DNA of 64,000 nucleotides from Haliclystus octoradiatus. Taxonomy: Eukaryota; Cnidaria; Staurozoa; Stauromedusae; Haliclystidae. Below, one piece after another: positions 1 to 12,097 of the stretch. Position 1 is the stretch's first letter. Each line of letters starts with the position of its first letter. The position numbers and the translations under genes were made by a program. A model generated the notes under the pieces. It had not been told where the DNA came from. It did no database searches and saw only the letters and a list, made by a program, of their open reading frames with translations. The stretch covers positions 21,059,032 to 21,123,031 of the forward strand of contig OU744448.1 in the NCBI GenBank assembly GCA_916610825.1, written 5' to 3'.

Positions 1-353
<353 letters not shown>

Positions 354-389
354 TTTTCTATTTATTTATTTATTTATTTATTTAACTAT

Positions 390-791
390 TCAATTGTGTT
401 GCTCTCGTCTTTTTACAAATGTTTGATAGCTGGGTATTGCGAGACATGATAGAATATGAAGGTAATTTGAAGCCTCTTTTCCACATTCATTACAATGACA
501 TTTATTTGTTGGTTTATGATACGTTTGCACATCACATACTAAATGATGAAAACCATGCATCGATAAGCGAGTAATGATATGCTTGTTGGGTTGGTTTGAT
601 AGTTTCCACCAAGTAATGTTGGCCATAGGAGATAATAGTGTAAAAGCAGTGATCCATTGTCTAATTTTTGCTGACAAGTTATTATTTACAGTATTAAGTG
701 CAGATTGATTTAGACAGAATTTTTGCGAAAGTTCAGTGGATAGTGTTGGGACTTGCGTGAAGAAATGAGTTAAAAAGTTTGATGAATACAT
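390..791 (-). pseudogene. 133-codon ORF with a C-x-C-x2-C...H-x4-C knuckle; retroelement-like remnant (A1 copy)
   Basis: I do not recognise this protein firmly. The C-terminal third has a cysteine/histidine cluster (CHCNEC followed by LHILSC) like the zinc knuckle found at the C-termini of many non-LTR retrotransposon ORFs. There is no reverse transcriptase, signal peptide or membrane segment. It is flanked by the TTA array and by a truncated LINE on the same strand. Identical copies lie at 13711-14112 and 21399-21800, but the region is absent from the B3 copy (around 39270-39310), as expected for mobile or dispensable DNA. It could instead be a small unannotated gene; identity of the copies reflects recent duplication and not selection. 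Confidence 0.35.
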
Positions 792-1056
792 ATAGAAACT
801 TTGAGTGATCGTTTAATGAAATGACTTTTGACGGTGTTCAGATCGGCTAATTGTGATGACGTTAAGTAAAAGGAAATTTAAGAGAGTACAGGTTTGTCGT
901 AAGAGAGAGAGAGAGAACATGTTTGTCGCTATCCAGTATGGAATGATTTTTTTCTGTGATATATTGTTCATTTTTCAATTCTACGTTCGAGAAACCAATC
1001 CCACTGATACTAATTCGCTGCTATATAAGATACCAATAGTTTGACATAAAATGTAT

Positions 1057-1967
1057 AATATCTCAATTAAACTTTTTTTTATTTTCTTTTTTTTTGTTGT
1101 TGCTGAAAAATTCAATATAATTTATTTCTTCATAAATATATATATATATACATTCAATAAAATGTTAACTTTAAACAGAACTATGTGTCATTTAAAAATT
1201 TGCCTAATATACCCCTATTCTAATTTATCTAATTAATCTATTTCAAAATTGTTCTCAACGTCATCATTAATAAAGGTAACCCATGATACTATTAGCATTC
1301 CCTCTTTGTACTGCCACTGAAATCCTCGCTTTTAAATATTTTCCTGCATTTTTTTTCTGTGACCTGTGTAGATACTCTCAACCTTGAAGATAGCTGCTTT
1401 AAGAACAACGTAGCAGCCGATCCGTACGAGCCCATCGTCTCTATGGCTACGGGGATGAAGATGTACTTTGTTGACAGCTGCCTATACTTTGTGATCTTCT
1501 TTGCTTCGGCGTTTTCAGCAGCTGCTCCTGCTGTGAGAGATGTTCTTTCGATATGGCTGGGAGCAAGAGTATCAGGACATGTGAAGTCCCATAAAGCTGA
1601 GCTACTTTTTTCCCAAGGAATTAGGGTGATTCCATCAGGTCTTTTAAAATCTGTTCTTGCTAGGCCTTGAGGCTCAAGTTTACAAGGGACGCTTGCAGTG
1701 CACAAAGCCTTCTTGATGATGACTTTTACTTCATGGTGCCTTGCATATCGTCCAGAACTCTTTTTACATGAAAGGCCGTGGACTCCTTGTTGATCTACTA
1801 GTTGGCCGCATTTACATATATGGGATTGTACCGTCTCCAGTCCCAATCGGAATGAAATTATTATGCGTAGCTGATTGTTATTAAGCATTAAACCCCCTGT
1901 TAAACCCATGGCGGGTGACGGGAGTGCATTGAGCCATGCCCCAGATAAAATTAAATCTCTCAATTAA
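1057..1967 (-). mobile_element. 5'-truncated LINE insertion with 14-bp target duplication (A1 copy)
   Basis: The insertion is bounded by 1057-1070 (AATATCTCAATTAA) and 1954-1967 (AATCTCTCAATTAA), a 14-bp target duplication with one mismatch. On the - strand the coding part abuts the upstream duplication directly, and the other end is A-rich (plus-strand T-runs at 1072-1098). That is the layout of a 5'-truncated, target-primed insertion with a poly-A-like tail. The B3 copy has the same target sequence at 39485-39497 but a different insert, so this LINE is not part of the ancestral segment. Confidence 0.8.
1292..1963 (-). pseudogene. LINE ORF C-terminus: CCHC plus restriction-like endonuclease region (A1 copy)
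   Basis: The 223-codon frame is the C-terminal end of an RLE-type non-LTR retrotransposon polyprotein (R2/NeSL/Utopia-like group, from general resemblance). Visible marks are SGAWLNALPSP near the N-terminus, a C-x-C...H...C cluster around residues 49-65 (CKCGQLVDQQGVHGLSC), then KRPDG (about residues 108-112) and WDFTCPDTLAPSH (about 125-137). The last two have the spacing and residues of a PD-(D/E)XK nuclease core. The reverse transcriptase is missing because the copy is 5'-truncated at the target duplication; the apparent start Met is derived from that junction. A copy at 22301-22972 is equally open, while the copy at 14613-15290 is frameshifted next to the assembly gap. The fragment cannot move by itself. 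Confidence 0.75.
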
Positions 1968-2552
1968 ATATATTCTTGATTGTACGATAGTTTATCGATT
2001 AGACTGGTTAGGAAAGCTATTGTCCGCCATCGCAAATGTTATTGTCTAGCAGGCTCGGGAACACGTGACGTCCAAGTTGCATCGATTTTATAAAAAGATA
2101 TCTTCGATACAGCGATGGGCGCTTAAAGACCTTAGATTGAACATGTTGTTGCACGATATTATTGAAAAAAAGTGACTAATATAACACCATTTCTATGATA
2201 ATTGAGACAATTCATGAGCTATATCGAAGTCTTACAATGATAAGATTTTATTTCATACGAAGCGCTATCATTGTAATTTGCTTTAACTTGACCATGAAAT
2301 GGCTTAGGATTTAGATATATTTAGCGGGAAATGTGACACGAGTCTACTTTATTTACTGTTTCTGTTCATTCTTCATATCTATTGAACCTCAACTTAGTTT
2401 TCAATTAATTATTGCCAATTGTTTCCGGGCTGAAATTGGAAGCAGGGATTGATTTTGATATAGAATTCTATTCGCGAAAAGTGTATTCGTCATTGCCAAT
2501 GTGTGTCCAGCACTTGCGGTTAGACGGATTATATTGTTATCATAGTTATATT
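1968..2552. other. AT-rich spacer between LINE remnant and P-type transposon
   Basis: No gene, structural RNA or repeat boundary is visible here. The segment presumably contains the left end of the P-type transposon, but I could not identify a terminal inverted repeat or an 8-bp target duplication. The A3 copy (22977-23561) looks the same; the A2 copy is lost in the N gap after 15432. Confidence 0.5.
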
Positions 2553-5500
2553 ATGCCTGGTCAAAATTGTGGCTTTTATGGATACAATATAGTCATATAG
2601 GTGATTTTCACCCTGGCAATCCTATGGAAAAATTGTCTTTTCTCAAATACCGACTTGCCGTAAAAACGACGGGGAATTTACCATTGAGAAGAAAACCAAA
2701 GCGCACGGAGAGTGGATCAATGTCTTAGCTCGAACATGTGGGGTTAATGTACATTTACAGTGACAATTTGATGCCACTGAATACAATTCATTTATGTGAA
2801 TTAAATTCTGACCCTGAGGACATTGATACATACAGCAAACGTAAAATGCTAATAATAAGTATAGTATACCAACAAGGAATTTACCAATCAAGCCTTCAGA
2901 ACAACGGGAAATCCGGAACAGGGATGTCCCCGCTAGAAAATTATTGGAGAGAATACCTATAGAAACCAGTCAAAGTCAAGCTGATGTATTTGCTGCATTA
3001 AAATAAAGTTTACATAAAATTAAATTGGATCCATGGGAATTGGTAATTACAGATGTGCATGTTAAAATTATTTATGATGATAGGGAGACATCAATTTCAA
3101 AATTTTTGGTACTGATTCCTCAGAATATGCTCGTGACGTGTTTTTATTATGGCTGGAGAATTCCCTCTGTTCCTTAATTGGACATTAATTCATTTACATT
3201 GAAATCAATCCTCTTTGTTTGATTTAAAAGAAGTAAAATTATCACTGCATTGCCAACAGAATTCTCTTATAAAAATACTATTATGCATCATGTATCAGTG
3301 CACCCAGGATTTGATGCTGAGCAGCCACCATTTGCATCATATTCTATTGTCCGCAGTAATCATTGCCAAATCATTATTTTGGATGAAACAGACAAACATT
3401 ATTGTGCAGAATGTAATAGACTGGCAGATATTCAAATAAAACCTCTTCATTGAAATACCATCTAAAATATTGCAGTTCCCCCAACCTGCTAAAAGAAAAG
3501 CCCCATTATCCGCATGCGGAACGCTAAAGCTAGTTGCCACTGTCAAAGCCAACAGACTAAAATGTAATCACTTGGAGGGCGAGTTGGAAAATTTAAGAAG
3601 AGACATTGAGAAAAGGGGTGTACATGTCAATGAAAACCTGCAAAATGACTTGATGAACATTATGGAGGGAGCACACATTTTCATATGTCCCCTCATATGA
3701 AATTGGTATGGGATGAACAGAAACGCTTGAATGAAGCATCAACCAAGGGAAGAAGGTATCATCCCCAATTCATAAGGTTCTGCTTGTCGATTCAGGCAAA
3801 AAGTTCCTCTGCTTATGATCAATTGTCTGAGGTTCTCAATTTACCAAGCCAGAGATTTCTGAGAAATTAAAAACATACATTCAAGGCACGCCCAGGCATC
3901 GTCAAAGAAAAAGTTGAAAAGCTGAAATTAATGACAGCAGAATACTAAGGGACTCAAACGTATGTTTGTATTTTAATGTTCTTTCACTTAAATTATTTAG
4001 TAATGCATTTCAATTGACCACTATTGACAGGGTCTGCTGTATAGAGGTAATAAATATGTTTTATCAATTTCAATTTTTCAAATCTTGATTTACATATTTC
4101 TTCTTTAGATATGTTGGCATTCTATTCGATGAGATGAAGATAAGCTGTGGTCTCGTTCTTAATAAACACACTGGAGATGTTGTTGGCTATGTTGACATTG
4201 GTGATCTTGCTGAAGACTATGCCTCATTCTCTGATGTCCATGAATTTGCAACCCATACCCTGGTATTTATTGTAAGCGGTTTATGTCCCGGGGGTAACTT
4301 CCATTGCGCTTCAACGGGGTCGTTCAAATGGAACTTTGGCAGAATGACCATAAAAAATTTTCACATGATGAAAAAGATACCCAAATATATTTTCATGAAT
4401 GGCAGGTTCAGCCAAAATAAATAAAAAAAAAAGAAATTTCATAGGCAAAATTTGTTTTGCACTATAAAAAACTGGCAAAGGCGTCAAAAAGATACCTCAA
4501 AAAAGAATTATCACTAAGCATACCCCAAAGATTTTGAAAAAAGTACCCTTTAATATTTGAACATCCCCGTATACCCAAAGTATGGAAGTTTCCCCCCGGG
4601 GTTTATGTACCAGTGTAAAGGCAGTAGTGACCTACCATATGACAGGTTCAACTCGGTGGCACATCATTTCAGCTATGGCCATTATTCTGGCAGGTCCTAT
4701 TTACGTTGGAGCTGGCTATCAGCTTAAAAGTGGTTTTTTCGGTCTGTGATGGTGCATTGCAAAACAGGAAGTTTTTAGAATGCATCAGCATCTGCAAGTA
4801 TATCCCTCCACTGATGAACATGTCGAGAGCACTTTCCCAACCTATTTTGCTGTGAACCTGGCAGATGTGAACCGAAGATATATTTTATAGCAGACGTACC
4901 CCATTAGATAAAAGCAACCAGAAATTGCTTACTGTCATCTGGGCTCTCTGATAAATCAACCCGGCTGATGGAGAACAATAGTAAGTTAATTACGTGGAGC
5001 CACATTGTAAAAGCCTACTACTATGACAGCAAAAATAGGTTACATCGACTAAATAAAATTGGACCTGATCAGATACGTGTGTCCTCATTTTGAAAAATGC
5101 AGGTCTTATTTGCCATACAACCATTCAAGTCCTTAGCAAAACTATGGCATTGGCTCTACGTCATTATCTGCCAGGTGAAGCAGAATGAAATAGCTAATGT
5201 GTGTTCTCTAGTGAACGATTTGTTCGATATGTACAATGTGAGGTCTAACACAGAACACAAAAGAACAAGGAATTCCAATTTGGCACCCTACACATCCGTT
5301 GATGACCCTAGACTGGAATGGATGAAAAATGAATTTCTGGCCTACTTCATTTAATTGGAAAAAATCAATAGCAAGCCGACCAAGGGAATATTCAAAGGAT
5401 GAAATGGGTAGAATGTTTATTTCGCAGCAAACATTCGAAGGATATCAAATCACTGTAAATTCTACTGTTGAATTGGTTAAATTTCTCTTGAAAAGTGGGT

Positions 5501-5741
5501 TTAACTATGTCCTTACAGAAAGATTCATGCAAGACGTACTTGAGGAATATTTTGGATACCAACGCAGTCATGGAAGGAGATCCGACAACCCTCTTGCAAA
5601 CAAATTTGGTTATAATGATCAAATAATAAACATGCAGCGCACCATAGCACCACAGGGGGAAAGCACACATCTAAATGGGCAACTGTATCGGATGCCCCAT
5701 TGCTAAAAAAAGAAATCAAAATAAAACAAGAACCTGTATGA
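2553..5741 (+). pseudogene. P-element/THAP9-like transposase, multiply broken (A1 copy)
   Basis: Pieces of a P-superfamily transposase occur in collinear order but in different frames. From about 2553 there is a decayed THAP zinc-finger region (Met-Pro-Gly start; CELNSDPEDID near 2800, where THAP domains have C..H, so the His is lost). At 3470-3700 is a predicted coiled-coil stretch. At 3685-3870 is the typical MKLVWDEQ...RYHPQFIRFCLSI block, ending in a stop at 3868-3870. An intron-like stretch (donor about 3960, acceptor ending about 4108) precedes FDEMKIS...DVVGYVDIGDL from 4109, one of the RNase-H-fold acidic blocks. A MITE interrupts this at 4287-4600. The NVRSNTEHKRTRNSNLAPY and DPRLEWMKNEF block lies at 5097-5354, then a frameshift, then the C-terminal LTERFMQD...EEYFGYQRSHGRRSDNP block at 5329-5706. 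Stops and frameshifts show that it is dead. The same lesions occur in the A3 copy. Confidence 0.87.
4287..4600. mobile_element. MITE with 8-bp target duplication inside the P-type transposase (A1 copy)
   Basis: The element is 314 bp with terminal inverted repeats CCCGGGGGTAACTTCCAT at the left and the inverse of a near-identical sequence at the right end. It is flanked by perfect 8-bp duplications GTTTATGT at 4279-4286 and 4601-4608. The 8-bp duplication fits a hAT-type (or P-type) transposase acting in trans. It has no coding capacity. A second member of the family lies at 12098-12359 with a different target site. Confidence 0.93.
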
Positions 5742-6154
5742 GCTAGCATATATAATCATCATTCTCAAATGTGTTGAGTTATATCAGAAAAGCTGTCAAT
5801 TATATATATGAGTGCAGTTTATATATAAGGTAGTTTAAATTTACAATGATAAATTCGGACATTATTCTCTGATAATATTGATACTGCAGAAAACTAAATA
5901 TAATTAATCGTCCAGTGAATTAAAGTTGGCATCAAAAATGTTGTATTAGAAAGTTTATAATTAAGAATGATAAATTATTTATGTTACAAGTTATCTTTTT
6001 AATACTGATTAAGATTAAGCATAATTTCATAGGCCTACCTCATTTGAAAGAGATTTTCTTAATGCCTTCTGTCTCTTATCAATGTGCTGTTGTAGGTGGT
6101 ATTTTTTACAGACATCTTTGGTATGTGAAAAACTACGCACGGTTAATTACATTT
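5742..6154. other. AT-rich spacer after the P-type transposase
   Basis: I see no gene here. The segment has TATA-rich runs (5795-5830) and probably contains the right end of the P-type transposon. The A3 copy (26761-27177) carries small indels relative to this one. Confidence 0.5.
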
Positions 6155-7185
6155 TTAAAATATTAAGTATAGACATAGCTCATCACACTCTTTAGGTATT
6201 TCACATTCATGAGCCAGAAGCAAAGAGCTCCACAGTGAGTTTATCGTGAAATCTCTCAGACTTTCCATTAACATCTGTTCTGTTGGACTAATTTTTATTC
6301 GAGTCCCTACAACTTTCCTGAATTTTTCTTCGACAATTTGAACAATTTGTAAAACTGTTGAGTTAGGATTCCACAAACCACCTCTATCGAGAGAAGCAAG
6401 GTAATCATTCTCTTCTGTGGCTACTCTAAGGGTCTTTGAGAAAACGTCCTCTATATCAATCTGCCAAGCAAGGTCTACCACGACCTGTTTCAAACATTGC
6501 CCTTTTAAATAATTTTGAAAGAACAGCTCCAGTAACAAAAGCCATAGGCCCTTTCTCCTCTTCTTTAATTGTGAAATCAGTTGAATTTGATAACTCGATT
6601 TGTAATATCTGGATCGTCCTGCCATTGGACAAAACCCACCAACTCTGGTGCAAGCATCATTAAAAATAAGTTCACCGCCAGTGATATTATCCTCTGGGTA
6701 AAACAATGACCCCTTTAAATTGACCTATTTTGAAAATTTTGAGTAAAAGCTTTCCATGCTACTTCGTTTACGAAACGGGGACACAAGACGGTTCAATTGC
6801 ACATGAAGTTCCGTGAAGAAATAGCACGTGGAAGCGTGTCCAACACAGATAACGGGAAAATGCCTTCTACAGCCAGCTTGTCATTGACAATCCTGCAAAT
6901 ATTGCTAGCGTCTTCTTCCGATAACCAAGGTAATGTACAGTTAACATTATTGTCAATATGCATTTTTCCTTTGTGGATACTCAAGCCAGCTTTTGATTAG
7001 CACATTTTCGAGAAAATATCGCAAGAGAATTCCATAATACCAATCATTTCATCAACGTCTTCATTAGAAACAAAATTAACATTGAAACATAACTCCTCAT
7101 TTCCCATAATAATCTCAGTTAATTGAAGAGACTCTGAGACAGAAAACTCCGTAGAAATAACGTTATAATTGTTGCTAGTAGCCAT
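6155..7185 (-). pseudogene. Decayed - strand protein-coding remnant, unidentified (A1 copy)
   Basis: Three adjoining frames read on the - strand (7185-6997, 6984-6793, 6706-6155). The first starts with Met-Ala-Thr-Ser and is rich in acidic residues. The last contains ASLDRGGLWNP followed by a helix-like VQIVEEKFRK stretch, a pattern I associate loosely with C-terminal regions of cut-and-paste transposase-type proteins. I cannot name the family. The frames are separated by stops, so this is either a pseudogene or a multi-exon gene whose introns I cannot define. In the A3 copy a LINE has inserted between the 'SLDRG' and 'LWNP' parts (27407-28977), so that copy at least is broken. Confidence 0.4.
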
Positions 7186-7581
7186 TGCAAATTCGACGAA
7201 ATGAAATGGCGTTTTGATTCAAGGCTTCAAAACTTGATGCAACGTGAACGTTGTATTGTTGAAATGTAATTAGATATTACATTCAACTGGAGTGATTGGT
7301 GGATCCCCAAAAATCCCACAAGTGGTATTGCCCCTGTTACTGGGACGTAGTTATGTAACTACTCCATCGGGAAGTCTTTGGTCGCATAGTCAGTCGTTTT
7401 TCCATTGAAGAAGCGTAGGTTGGCTTGATAGGCAGTGAGTCCGCGTATTTCAAATTTTGAGTGTATTAATAATTTATGTTTTGATATGTATTACATTGTT
7501 GGGTATATTTGCAATATCACCTCCTTCATTATTGAAAAATCTTCATTATTAAAAAATCTCCTGGCTCCTTTTTTATTAATT
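7186..7581. other. Spacer without recognisable genes
   Basis: Nothing is identified between the unidentified remnant and the Penelope-like fragment. The downstream endonuclease part of the Penelope-like element would be expected here on the - strand, but I see no GIY-YIG motif. Confidence 0.4.
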
Positions 7582-7898
7582 TCAATAAGTCAGTACCGGA
7601 GTAAAAACGTTATGAATCAGTATGTCGTGCTTCAAGGATAGTTTGATCATTAGTGTGTATGAGATTATCATAGAGGTTTTTGTTTCTACGAAATGTAATA
7701 AGCGGTTGAATGTCATAAAACTGCATGTGTGATTCAAAGCAGGGTATGAGAACTTCATTGAGGAGAGTAGTGAATAAATCAATGGTCCCGTCATGATAAG
7801 TTGTAACGAACGGGATTATGTGATTTGTGATTATGTGATGTCTGATCCTTGGGCGTGGTCATGAAACAAATGCATTATGATTTGAAAAGTCCGTTTCG
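7582..7898 (-). pseudogene. Penelope-like element RT C-terminal fragment, internally deleted (A1 copy)
   Basis: This matches the better-preserved fragment at 30211-30520. Shared - strand motifs are the ending 'FRRNKNLYDNLI' and the region before it. Relative to A3 this copy lacks a short stretch near 7820-7835, and it loses the whole upstream reverse-transcriptase segment, jumping from 7898 directly into the sequence that starts the B block. The fragment is not functional. Confidence 0.55.
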
Positions 7899-8448
7899 GT
7901 GTTATATTTATTCATTAATGTAGGCATGTATCCCTATGGTGTGTTTAGAGACTTATATGGCTTGAATGATACAAATAATATAGTTATATTTATCATTATA
8001 TATGCTGTGATTGTGTAACGATGCTGGATTAAGATATATAGGATAAATCGTTACTAGAAAATACACATATACGAGAGAATGATGAATCGTTATTTAGGTC
8101 TTGTTCTAATGACGGTAGGCAGAGGACTGTTATTGATATAGTTATATAAGTGAATTCAATGATTAAATATTGGAATACATGACTGAGAGGCTTAATGATA
8201 AGAGGCTAAAATATTATACACTAAAATTGCCTGTGAAGCATTTTTGTTAATATTTTTACTTCTGTTTTGATGTCAGAAGTACCAATAGCTTAATCCAGGC
8301 AAACGTCCATACTTTTGATATACGGAGATGTCCAACTATTAAAGATTGAGAACCTTTTTCAAAATTCAGGAACAAATTTTGTTAAAACTGCATTTGTAAG
8401 TGTATAGCTTTTATTGTGATGAACTCAAACTTCTAGAATAGTATTGAA
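7899..8448. other. Start of the B1 block, non-coding
   Basis: No gene is visible. The sequence from about 7931 onward is repeated from the end of the N gap (15633) and again from about 35463, which defines the left edge of the GPCR-bearing B segment. Confidence 0.6.
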
Positions 8449-8631
8449 GGGTTACCACATACTTGCCATGTTTGTATTCATATTTACTAAACGAGAAAAT
8501 GTTGGGAGACACGAGTGAAGCGCTAAAAAATCACGAGCTCCGAGCGAGTGATTTTTAGCTTCCCGAGTGTCTCCCAACATTTTCGAGTTTAGTAAATATG
8601 AATACAAACATTTGCAAGCATGTGGTAACCC
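8449..8631. repeat. Long imperfect palindrome (foldback element), B1 orientation of the core
   Basis: The two arms of about 80 nt start GGGTTACCACAT and end ATGTGGTAACCC; they pair across nearly the whole 183 bp, including the stretch AATGTTGGGAGACAC and its complement. The centre (8530-8552) is an asymmetric 23-bp core. In the B2 copy (16152-16332) the same core is exactly inverted. The B3 copy lacks it together with its flanks (the segment matching 8444-9183). No clear target duplication is seen, so I call it a foldback repeat and not a proven transposon. Confidence 0.9.
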
Positions 8632-10662
8632 TTTTCTAAAATAAAACAAATGTCGGAATCTCATTCGACGGCGAATTTTCAATTCATGAATTCACAATTT
8701 AAAATTCAATTTCAATTCATAAACCAAGCATGAAGAGAATCCCACAACAAGATAGATTTTGTCGAATAAAGAAAGACATATACAAGAACGTCTGTAATAT
8801 AAGTGGTACAATAGTTCTTAAGCAAATTAATGCAGTAATTGTTATTTAAATTTTAGGTTTACCTTGAAACAGCATAGCCTATAATTGTCTTTCATTCTAT
8901 GTTTTTGTTTTGCATGTTACACTATGGTTACACGACCAATAACTCATTTACCACGCTTTTCGATAAATAAAAACATCTTGAGCTAAATATCGTTTTGTAA
9001 ATCGTAGCCATTATTGAGATATTTATTGGATTGTTGTTATCAAAAAATTATAAATTCTGTATTTTATCACAGATCATACTTTTTGAAGCTTGCGGTTTTT
9101 CCCGGTTTTCGGAGCCATGGATTTCATGCACGCTATTTCGACCAATCAGATCGCAGAAAACCTTCGTGATATTTTAGAAAACCTTTTCTTTAATAGAAAT
9201 ATAATAACGATAACTAATAACTATAATAGCATAATAAGAGACAAAGATGAGGCAAAAACCTATTATCTTCAGAAGGTAATACTGTCTGAATATCGCAATT
9301 AATTCATCTTTGTCTCTTATTAAATGATGCTCTGTTTTACCCAACATTGCATTTTCATATTCATAGGTGTGTCTGAGTTTACACTTGCCACAATTATTTT
9401 TTTTTTTAATTTATTAGAACTATAATAGTATGAATAGTACAACTGGTCTGACAAGTGTTTCGTTCCTTCCAAGGGAATCACCAGAGAGAGACCTTTTAAT
9501 AATAGTAATACCAATATAATGTCAATAACATTACCTTGGCCTTATACCTCTTAAGTAAATACAATATATACTTTATCGAACCTTAGCAATGCTCTTACAA
9601 TTAATACAAAGAATATATAGGACGTATTAATAAACTAAGTATTAAACTATTTGCTTTTAACAAATGTTAGGGCATTCTTTATTTTGATTTTATTCATTCT
9701 TTCATTCATGCCTTTTTTTGATTATGTCATTATAACATAGATATGGCCTTCGAAAAAGCAACTTTTTCAAATTGATAACTTATATTATATTTTTGCCGAT
9801 CCTTCATTTGTAACTTAATTTAAATATGTTTCTTATTACGTGCACAAAGCTTGTGTAAAACTATCATATATAACACAAGCGAATATAACACATCATGGAT
9901 ATAGATGTATCATATTTTATTTGACTTGAAACGCCAGCTCAAGGGGTACGTTGAACACTAGTATATTTTCAAATGAATTTCCCCCTGGGGAAGGGGGTTT
10001 TGTAACTTCAGAACTTTTGTAAGTTGTGTACGCGTGCTGTTTAGAAAATCTTGCTATAGCACCCCAATATTGCAAGCTATGCTGGATATGACTTACCTCA
10101 TCATCACAAATGATATTTTTTCGGACATTTTGCACCAGATATGCTATTTTGAAACCTCACAGTAGGAATCCAAATCTGAAAAATTGATACCCCAAAATTG
10201 TCAGCATGGTCCCAAAATTATTCCCCGAAAATGGCATATCCCCGTGTAGCGCCTATACCAAGTCCCACCGGGGACATTTGCAGCCACAGAACGACCAAAT
10301 ATCATGATTACAAACATTGAATGTATTGTTTTCAGTCATTGTTACCCAGGATAACCGACCCGTTGAATAATTGCTTTAATTGTTCATGATTGTTATTTCA
10401 CAAGTCGTATAGGGTATTGCTCGCCATTGCACCAGTGAAATCATCACAGATAAGCTATTTCTACATACAGCATCACGATCTGATTTCAATTTCAAAATAA
10501 ATTTATCCATGAGAATCCTTACATCCTCAGCGAGAAACAAGACTTAGACAAGACTATTCTTACTTTTACGTTTACGAAGTTGCTTTTACACAAACGGATC
10601 GTTTGTTTGTTGGTTAACAAGAAAATCAAACGTGATTTTTTATTGTAACAAAGGACAGAGAA
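8632..10662. other. Upstream region of the B1 receptor gene
   Basis: I find no credible protein gene here. Several short open frames (for example 9090-9302 +, and 9917-10135 on the - strand) have no recognisable domain and are shared only because the block is duplicated. The last few hundred bases before 10663 are conserved in all three B copies and are the likely promoter and 5' UTR, but no specific element can be assigned by eye. Confidence 0.5.
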
Positions 10663-11652
10663 ATGTTGAACAAGTCATCGTTTACAAACGACATGTTTTC
10701 TATTATTGATTATAATTGCAAAAGCACGAGGGAATTTTTCGACTTGGATGTGAATAGATCAATTACAGATTATATATTTGGTGTTATTGGCGTAATCCTG
10801 ATAGTCCCTACGGCATTATCTAATATTCTTGTTATTATATCTATTCTGAAAATACGCTCTCTTCGTTCAGCGGAAAATTCCATTCTTATTATTTTAGCAG
10901 CTAGCGATGCATGTACTGGAGTATTCCTGTTACCTTTGTTTTCCTATTTACATTTAAAGGACGCGTATAATAATTGTCTTATAGTTCTCTCGTCGCAAAT
11001 TGTTGCCTTTACATTATTAACATTCACTGTAATTGGTATGATTTTAGTAGCAGTTGATCGTTATATAGCTATATTTTATCCATTCAAATACATCAAGTTT
11101 ACGAATACTAGATCTTTAACAATTATAGCGAGTTCATCATTTGGATCTTCGCTTTTACTAAGCATTTCAGCAATATTCACAAAGGATTACGAATTATTAA
11201 TTAGAACATATACATTTTTACTGACATTCATGGTGTGCTGGAGTGCATTTGTTCATATAAAATCACTTCGACTATCAAGAAAGATTCGTGAACAAGATCA
11301 AACTGCTCAAAAGAGCAAGGAAAAACATTTGAGAGATAAAAAAATTACTCATATGATATTTATTATTTTGATCATCATGTTGATTTGTTACATTCCCTAT
11401 ATTGTTATATGTGCATTGTTTAATAGTACGAAACAAGGACACGGGAATCCAACACTGCAGAAGATTGCTATGGCAAGCGCGATATTACTCTTATCAAATT
11501 CACTAATCAATCCATTTATTTACTGTTGGAAAATCAGAAGAATTAGAGGGACAATTATGAGGATTCTCAGACAGAGGAATTTACGCATACGTCATATTGT
11601 GACCTCGAATACAGATCGAAATAGGAATGGAACTAAAATAAATCGATATTGA
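10663..11652 (+). CDS. Class A (rhodopsin-like) GPCR, B1 copy
   Basis: This is an intronless 329-residue seven-transmembrane receptor. The extracellular N-terminus has glycosylation-type NKSS at residue 3. TM1 is at 37-61 (N54 of the LSN motif), TM2 at 72-92 (D82), TM3 starts at C105 and ends in DRY (132-134), TM4 at about 150-172, TM5 at 182-203, TM6 at 229-254 and TM7 at 265-288 with NPFIY (283-287), followed by a basic helix 8. The second extracellular loop is only about 9 residues (TKDYELLIR) and has no Cys, so the usual TM3-ECL2 disulfide cannot form. TM6 has CYIP where CWxP is usual. TM4 lacks Trp and TM5 lacks Pro. These features are known from MECA-type receptors (melanocortin, S1P, cannabinoid); ligand and G protein are unknown. 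The start fits the paralogues, whose N-termini all read as a short Asn-rich segment then a conserved YNCK-type motif. Confidence 0.93.
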   Translation: MLNKSSFTNDMFSIIDYNCKSTREFFDLDVNRSITDYIFGVIGVILIVPTALSNILVIISILKIRSLRSAENSILIILAASDACTGVFLLPLFSYLHLKDAYNNCLIVLSSQIVAFTLLTFTVIGMILVAVDRYIAIFYPFKYIKFTNTRSLTIIASSSFGSSLLLSISAIFTKDYELLIRTYTFLLTFMVCWSAFVHIKSLRLSRKIREQDQTAQKSKEKHLRDKKITHMIFIILIIMLICYIPYIVICALFNSTKQGHGNPTLQKIAMASAILLLSNSLINPFIYCWKIRRIRGTIMRILRQRNLRIRHIVTSNTDRNRNGTKINRY

Positions 11653-12089
11653 TATTCTTTTAGAGATATAGATTAACAAATCCAATATAAATTGTATGCT
11701 TTTATGTAGAATCATCGCTGTACAGTATTTAACACCTGCGATTAAGCACAAATGTCAATATCATTCAGAATATAAGTGAATTTGATCGGACTGTATTGAA
11801 TGATTTAATATCATTGCTTTTTTATCTTGCTTTTATGTCAAATAAGACAACATATTTTAATTTGATAAAAATGATCCCCGCCAATTTCATATATATTACG
11901 ACTTTATCAAGACTATCCGTTATATAGATAGATTACCCATGATAGTTGACTGCGAACCATTCCATTTCTCTTTTATATTCTCTCCCAGACAATAAGCTAT
12001 ATACCTCGAACGTGGCTGAATCTTCTATCCCGTATCTCTCTACTTTTTGTAGTCCTCACTTTCCTTTCAATCCATAACTAACATTACAA
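11653..12089. other. 3' flank of the B1 receptor
   Basis: This is an AT-rich 3' flank with no gene seen. It ends at the target site CGTAGTTG of the MITE at 12098. Confidence 0.5.
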
Positions 12090-12097
12090 CGTAGTTG

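Noticed and set aside
853-1236. Short + strand frames before the LINE remnant
   Set aside because: They are low-complexity and AT-rich, span the target duplication and the poly-T run, and have no domain.
1359-1670. 103-codon + strand frame opposite the LINE endonuclease frame (copies at 14680 and 22368)
   Set aside because: It is an antisense shadow of the - strand LINE ORF, whose translation has recognisable motifs; the + frame has none.
6436-6663. 75-codon + strand frame opposite the unidentified - strand remnant (copy at 29035)
   Set aside because: It overlaps the longer - strand frame and has no recognisable features, so I treat it as a shadow.
9090-9302. 70-codon frame upstream of the receptor, repeated in B2
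   Set aside because: It is absent from B3 up to position 9183, has no domain, and its conservation is only due to block duplication.
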